This document shows, piece after piece, positions 6,813-9,571 of a stretch of 9,571 nucleotides of DNA. The DNA lies in contig DHDO01000027.1 of the NCBI GenBank assembly GCA_002399435.1, positions 1 to 9,571 on the forward strand. The letters run 5' to 3'. The notes under the pieces were generated by a model, which was given only the letters and a program-made list of their open reading frames with translations, was not told where the DNA came from and ran no database searches. Every line of letters begins with the position of its first letter. Within the stretch, counting starts at the first letter, position 1. The stretch is from Firmicutes bacterium UBA4874. Its GTDB lineage: Bacteria > Bacillota > Clostridia > Caldicoprobacterales > DTU083. The position numbers were made by a program, and so were the translations under genes.

Positions 6813-6821
6813 TGGTATAAT
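6813..6821 (+). promoter_or_regulatory. Extended -10 promoter of the two-component operon
   Basis: TGGTATAAT (6813-6821) is a perfect extended -10 element (TGn plus TATAAT). The -35 region at 17-18 bp spacing is poor, as is common for extended -10 promoters. Transcription would start near 6828, giving a leader of about 115 bases before the GTG at 6943. It makes the regulator and kinase genes independent of the upstream membrane protein gene. Confidence 0.65.
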
Positions 6822-6853
6822 GAAAGAGAGAAGACGATTGCCTTTTATCCGAG

Positions 6854-6871
6854 TATAGATCATATAGATCA
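6854..6871 (+). repeat. Tandem 9-bp direct repeat in the two-component leader
   Basis: TATAGATCA occurs twice back to back, at 6854-6862 and 6863-6871. It is downstream of the extended -10 box and upstream of the response-regulator start. OmpR-type regulators bind direct repeats, usually with a 10-11 bp period, so autoregulation is possible but the 9-bp period is not typical. The repeat is seen; its function is unknown. Confidence 0.45.
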
Positions 6872-6931
6872 TCCGGTTGGAAAAGGGATTCCGGAGTATG
6901 GTATGGGGTGAAAGACAAGGATAAGGGAGTC

Positions 6932-6936
6932 AGGAG
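6932..6936 (+). promoter_or_regulatory. Ribosome binding site for a GTG start at 6943
   Basis: AGGAG (6932-6936) lies 6 bases before GTG 6943. The protein from this GTG begins MFNILVVEDD, exactly where receiver domains begin, so the unusual start codon is well supported. Confidence 0.8.
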
Positions 6937-6942
6937 AGTACC

Positions 6943-7617
6943 GTGTTCAATATATTGGTTGTGGAAGATGACAGAAATCTGAACAAACTGATTTGTGCTG
7001 TGCTGAAGCAGAACGGCTATCATGTTTTTCGGGCCGAGGATGGGGAAGAGGCATTGTTCCTTCTGAGTCACGAGCACATTGACCTGGTTGTTTCCGATAT
7101 CATGATGCCGAATATGGATGGATTCCGGTTGACGGAAGAACTGCGCAAGGCAGATTACAATCTGCCCATTTTGATGGTGACGGTTAAGGACAGTTTTGAA
7201 GACAAGCAAAGAAGTTTTCTGTCCGGAGCGGATGATTACATGGTAAAGCCCATCGATCTGAATGAAATGATTCTGCGGGTAGGAGCGCTGCTGCGCCGTG
7301 CCCAGGTTTCGAATGAGCATAAACTGGTCATTGGAGATGTGGAGCTGGATTATGATACACTGATCGTTTCCCGGAATGGTGAGAGCATCGTCCTTCCTCC
7401 CAAGGAATTTTATTTGCTGTTCAAGCTGCTTTCCTATCCAAAGCAGATTTTTACCCGACGTCAGCTGATGGACGAAATCTGGGGAGTGGATTCGGAAGCG
7501 GATGAACGCACCGTGGACGTTCATATCAAAAGGCTGAGGGAACATTTTGGGCCCTGGCCGGAGTTCGATATTGTCACCGTAAGAGGGCTTGGTTACAAGG
7601 CGGAGAAAAAGGTATGA
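6943..7617 (+). CDS. OmpR/PhoB-family response regulator
   Basis: This 224-residue cytoplasmic transcription factor would be phosphorylated by the adjacent kinase. The receiver domain (residues 1 to about 115) shows the acidic pocket Glu8-Asp9-Asp10, the phosphoacceptor Asp52 in SDIMMPNMDG, the switch Thr80 and Lys102 in MVKP. The winged-helix DNA-binding domain (about 128-222) has the typical LPPKEFYLLFKLL and the recognition region DERTVDVHIKRLREHF. Length and domain order are standard for the family. It is translated from a GTG and overlaps the kinase by 4 bases. No target can be read from its sequence; self-regulation through the leader repeat and control of the upstream membrane protein gene are possibilities only. 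Confidence 0.96.
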   Translation: MFNILVVEDDRNLNKLICAVLKQNGYHVFRAEDGEEALFLLSHEHIDLVVSDIMMPNMDGFRLTEELRKADYNLPILMVTVKDSFEDKQRSFLSGADDYMVKPIDLNEMILRVGALLRRAQVSNEHKLVIGDVELDYDTLIVSRNGESIVLPPKEFYLLFKLLSYPKQIFTRRQLMDEIWGVDSEADERTVDVHIKRLREHFGPWPEFDIVTVRGLGYKAEKKV

Positions 7618-8918
7618 GCCGGAAAGGGATGAATCTGAGAGTCAAACTGTCCCTTTTGTTTCTTTTTATCATGGCTTCCGCTTCTTTTAGTTCCTATGTG
7701 GCTTCGGTTCTGATCACCAACCGCTCTGTACAGAGAGACATCCGGGAGGGACAGGTACAGATTGCGGAGGTTATGCAGCAGCTGCATCAGAAGACGGACT
7801 TGTCCATGGATGAGCTGATCCGGTTATCCGGCAATCCTTATCATCGGGTAAGAAAAAGGAACGGGACCGGCGGATTGAAGCTGACGGAGCGGCAGAAGCA
7901 AGCCCTGGACAGGAAGGAAACTGTATTTCTGTGGGAAGATTACATCCTGTCCGGCAAGACGCTGTTTTATCTTGAAGATAATCTAATAGAAATCAGCATG
8001 CGGGGACACAGCAGCATTTATTTCCGGACAGAGCTGCGAAAGGGACTGACTTTGCTGTTCAGCGTTCTGATCGGAACGATTATGATCATCATGGGAAGCA
8101 AGCATGCACTGCGCGGTATACATGCGCTTCATGATGCAACCGGGGAAGTGGCAAAAGGCAATTTTGACGTCAAGGTAAAGAAATGTTCCGATGATGAAAT
8201 CGGGGAGCTGGCGGATGGATTCAATAAAATGACGTTAGAATTAAAAAGCATGGAGATGCTGCAGAAGGATTTTATTGGAAATGTTTCCCACGAATTCAAA
8301 ACCCCTATTTCCTCCATCCGGGGTTTTGCAGAATTGATTCAATCCGGAGAGCTGACCGATGGGGAAAGGCAGGAGTATGCGGGGATTATCCGGGAGGAAA
8401 CCGAACGTCTTTCCAGGCTGACATCCAATATCTTGAAACTGTCCAAACTGGAAAATCAGGATATCCTGTCCGAAAGCAACCTCTTTGCACTGGATGAGCA
8501 GATACGGCGTGTTATTTTGCTGCTGGAACCGGAATGGAGCGGAAAAAATATCCGGTTCGACCTTCATCTCAATGACATCATGTTTTATGGCAATGAGGAA
8601 ATGCTGCAGCAGGTCTGGCTGAATCTGATGGAAAATGCCATTAAATTCTCCCATCCCGGCGGCAGGATCATCATCCGGCTGTATCATACCGGGACCAGCA
8701 TCAAGGCAACGGTCCGGGACGAGGGAATCGGCATGGATCCGTCCACACGGGAGCGTATTTTTGACAAATTCTATCAGGGGGATACCACCCGTGCATCGGA
8801 GGGCAATGGTCTTGGCCTGGCACTTGTAAAGCGCATTGTGGATCTGTTCGGCGGGAACATTGATGTGGAGAGCCAAAGGAGAAAGGGATCCGCCTTTTTC
8901 ATTGAGCTCCCGGATTGA
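7614..8918 (+). CDS. Sensor histidine kinase with HAMP domain
   Basis: This 434-residue membrane kinase is the partner of the preceding regulator. Membrane segment 1 is about residues 12-34 and segment 2 about 144-161, enclosing an extracytoplasmic sensor region of about 110 residues that I do not recognise. HAMP covers about 162-214 (ALRGIHALHDATGEVAKGNFD onward). The phosphoacceptor is His226 in NVSHEFKTP. The ATP-binding domain shows the N box NLMENAIKF (from 337), G1 DEGIGM (369-374), the F box DKFYQGD and G2 GNGLGLAL (397-404), so it appears fully active. Its ATG shares bases with the regulator stop (ATGA), which indicates translational coupling. The signal sensed is unknown; the small sensor region with no PAS domain leaves envelope stress or a peptide or metabolite open. 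Confidence 0.96.
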   Translation: MSRKGMNLRVKLSLLFLFIMASASFSSYVASVLITNRSVQRDIREGQVQIAEVMQQLHQKTDLSMDELIRLSGNPYHRVRKRNGTGGLKLTERQKQALDRKETVFLWEDYILSGKTLFYLEDNLIEISMRGHSSIYFRTELRKGLTLLFSVLIGTIMIIMGSKHALRGIHALHDATGEVAKGNFDVKVKKCSDDEIGELADGFNKMTLELKSMEMLQKDFIGNVSHEFKTPISSIRGFAELIQSGELTDGERQEYAGIIREETERLSRLTSNILKLSKLENQDILSESNLFALDEQIRRVILLLEPEWSGKNIRFDLHLNDIMFYGNEEMLQQVWLNLMENAIKFSHPGGRIIIRLYHTGTSIKATVRDEGIGMDPSTRERIFDKFYQGDTTRASEGNGLGLALVKRIVDLFGGNIDVESQRRKGSAFFIELPD

Positions 8919-8941
8919 ACGGATGCAACCGGAAGGAATGC

Positions 8942-9052
8942 ATGGAGGAAAAGGAAAGGCCGGCGGATGGCCCGATACCAACGGCGGGGCAGGAATACCC
9001 AGGGGATGAACCACCAGACGGCACAAACAGCCGACGGAAAAGTCACGCCTGA
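8942..9052 (+). CDS. Possible 36-residue small protein (hypothetical)
   Basis: A short frame in the convergent gap begins at ATG 8942, 5 bases after GGAAGG (8931-8936), and ends at TGA 9050-9052. The product starts MEEKERPADGPIPTAG and is Pro/Gly-rich, charged and without membrane segments. It follows the kinase by 23 bases and could be translated from the same message. It has no recognisable family, and such a frame can arise by chance in GC-rich spacer, so this is only a candidate. Confidence 0.18.
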   Translation: MEEKERPADGPIPTAGQEYPGDEPPDGTNSRRKSHA

Positions 9053-9055
9053 AGA

Positions 9056-9571
9056 TCAGACCTTGGATTTTACGGAACATATATATTCCGAAGGAGTCAT
9101 CCCGGTGGTCTTTTTAAATACGTTGGAAAAGTAGTGGATGGTGCTGAAACCGAGCATCTCGGAAACTTCCGTAAAATTATATCGTTCTTCCCGGATGAGC
9201 TGCTTTGCCCGTTCGATTTTTAAATACCGGTAGTGCTGGATGATACTGATGCCCACTTTTTCCTTGAACAAATCCTTGATCCGGGTGCGCCCCAGGCAAA
9301 ATTTCCTGCAGAAATCATCAATGGAAAGGTTTTTATCAAGATTTTCGTTCATATACGCGATGATCCGATTCACAAGATCCTCTTCCACCCGGTGTCGGGT
9401 GGAAGAGGATACCCGGGCACTGTTCTCAATGGCAGTATTGTTTCGGATCAGAGTGATGAGCAGCATCTCCAGATACAGGGATATGAGCTGTTGGGAGGCA
9501 AAGGGCCTGTCCGGCCGGATCCGATCGGCATGGACTCTTTTGTCCAATGGATCGGAAAAGCAATCGGACCG
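9056..9571 (-). CDS. AraC-family transcriptional regulator, partial (5' end outside window)
   Basis: The C-terminal 171 residues are visible; the frame stays open to the window edge, so the N-terminal part is missing. An internal TTG at 9547 is not a convincing start. The first part (FASQQLISLYLEMLLITLIR) looks like the helical end of an N-terminal sensor/dimerisation domain. The last 105 residues form the AraC DNA-binding domain with two helix-turn-helix units: NLSIDDFCRKFCLGRTRIKDLFKEKVG, and FTEVSEMLGFSTIHYFSNVFKKTTGMTPSEY, the family signature. It converges on the kinase gene. AraC-type proteins often control sugar uptake and use in Bacillota, so it could act on the transporter promoter, but its own target is more likely upstream of it, beyond the window. 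Confidence 0.93.
   Translation of the reverse strand, partial: RSDCFSDPLDKRVHADRIRPDRPFASQQLISLYLEMLLITLIRNNTAIENSARVSSSTRHRVEEDLVNRIIAYMNENLDKNLSIDDFCRKFCLGRTRIKDLFKEKVGISIIQHYRYLKIERAKQLIREERYNFTEVSEMLGFSTIHYFSNVFKKTTGMTPSEYICSVKSKV
9377..9410. repeat. Perfect 15-bp inverted repeat inside the AraC-type gene
   Basis: ATCCTCTTCCACCCG (9377-9391) and CGGGTGGAAGAGGAT (9396-9410) are exact inverted copies with only 4 bases (GTGT) between them. It falls in the linker between the N-terminal part and the DNA-binding domain (protein VSSSTRHRVEED). The transcript of either strand would form a very stable hairpin. No T-run follows on either strand, so it is not an intrinsic terminator. Confidence 0.9.

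Noticed and set aside
6694..7545. Minus-strand frame of 283 codons
   Set aside because: It lies opposite the response regulator and the leader, shows no domain, and would run through the extended -10 promoter.
9073..9090. Imperfect palindrome CGGAACATATATATTCCG as terminator of the AraC-type gene
   Set aside because: It lies inside the coding sequence before the stop, has a mismatch and is not followed by a T-run on the transcribed strand.
9111..9227. Repeated TTTTTAAATAC at 9111-9121 and 9217-9227
   Set aside because: Both copies encode ordinary residues of the AraC DNA-binding domain (VFKK and YLKI) and look like a coding coincidence.
1..9571. CRISPR arrays, tRNA or rRNA genes, insertion sequences
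   Set aside because: No regularly spaced repeats, cloverleaf-like segments, transposase-like proteins or terminal inverted repeats were seen.

Overview
The window looks like chromosome from a Gram-positive bacterium of the phylum Bacillota, either a plant-polysaccharide-degrading Clostridia/Lachnospiraceae type or a Paenibacillus type; the sequence alone does not decide between them. The evidence is strong Shine-Dalgarno sites, use of TTG and GTG starts, a lipoprotein solute-binding protein with LplB/YtcP-type permeases, and moderate base composition. No mobile element, tRNA, rRNA or CRISPR array is visible. Coding density is high and no gap exceeds about 210 bases.

Positions 1-3867 hold a carbohydrate ABC importer operon. 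A promoter region rich in repeats is followed by two permeases (211-1179 and 1202-2098), a 541-residue lipoprotein substrate-binding protein (2155-3780) and a clear Rho-independent terminator (3837-3867). No ATPase subunit is encoded here. Positions 3868-5914 hold a glycoside hydrolase family 127 beta-L-arabinofuranosidase. It has its own putative promoter and operator and starts at a TTG codon. It lacks a signal peptide and keeps all the zinc-binding and catalytic residues known from Bifidobacterium HypBA1. Together these genes suggest uptake of a small beta-L-arabinofuranose-containing oligosaccharide, such as a plant hydroxyproline-rich glycoprotein or pectin fragment, followed by intracellular hydrolysis to L-arabinose.

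Positions 5974-6780 encode a TVP38/TMEM64 (VTT, DedA-like) membrane protein, 59 bases after the hydrolase and possibly cotranscribed with it. An extended -10 promoter at 6813-6821 then drives an OmpR-type response regulator (6943-7617) and its sensor histidine kinase (7614-8918), joined by an ATGA overlap. On the opposite strand, the 3' part of an AraC-family regulator (9056-9571) converges on the kinase and runs off the window edge.

The most interesting non-coding signal is a pair of closely related perfect 12-bp palindromes (core CAC-N4-GTG inside an 18-base block). One lies at the transporter promoter (98-115) and one upstream of the hydrolase (3898-3915). They differ only by symmetric, compensating changes within the palindrome, as expected for operators of one dimeric regulator. 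A perfect 15-bp inverted repeat inside the AraC-type gene (9377-9410) is the other striking structure. The genes themselves belong to known families, and I see no convincing evidence of a wholly new system.
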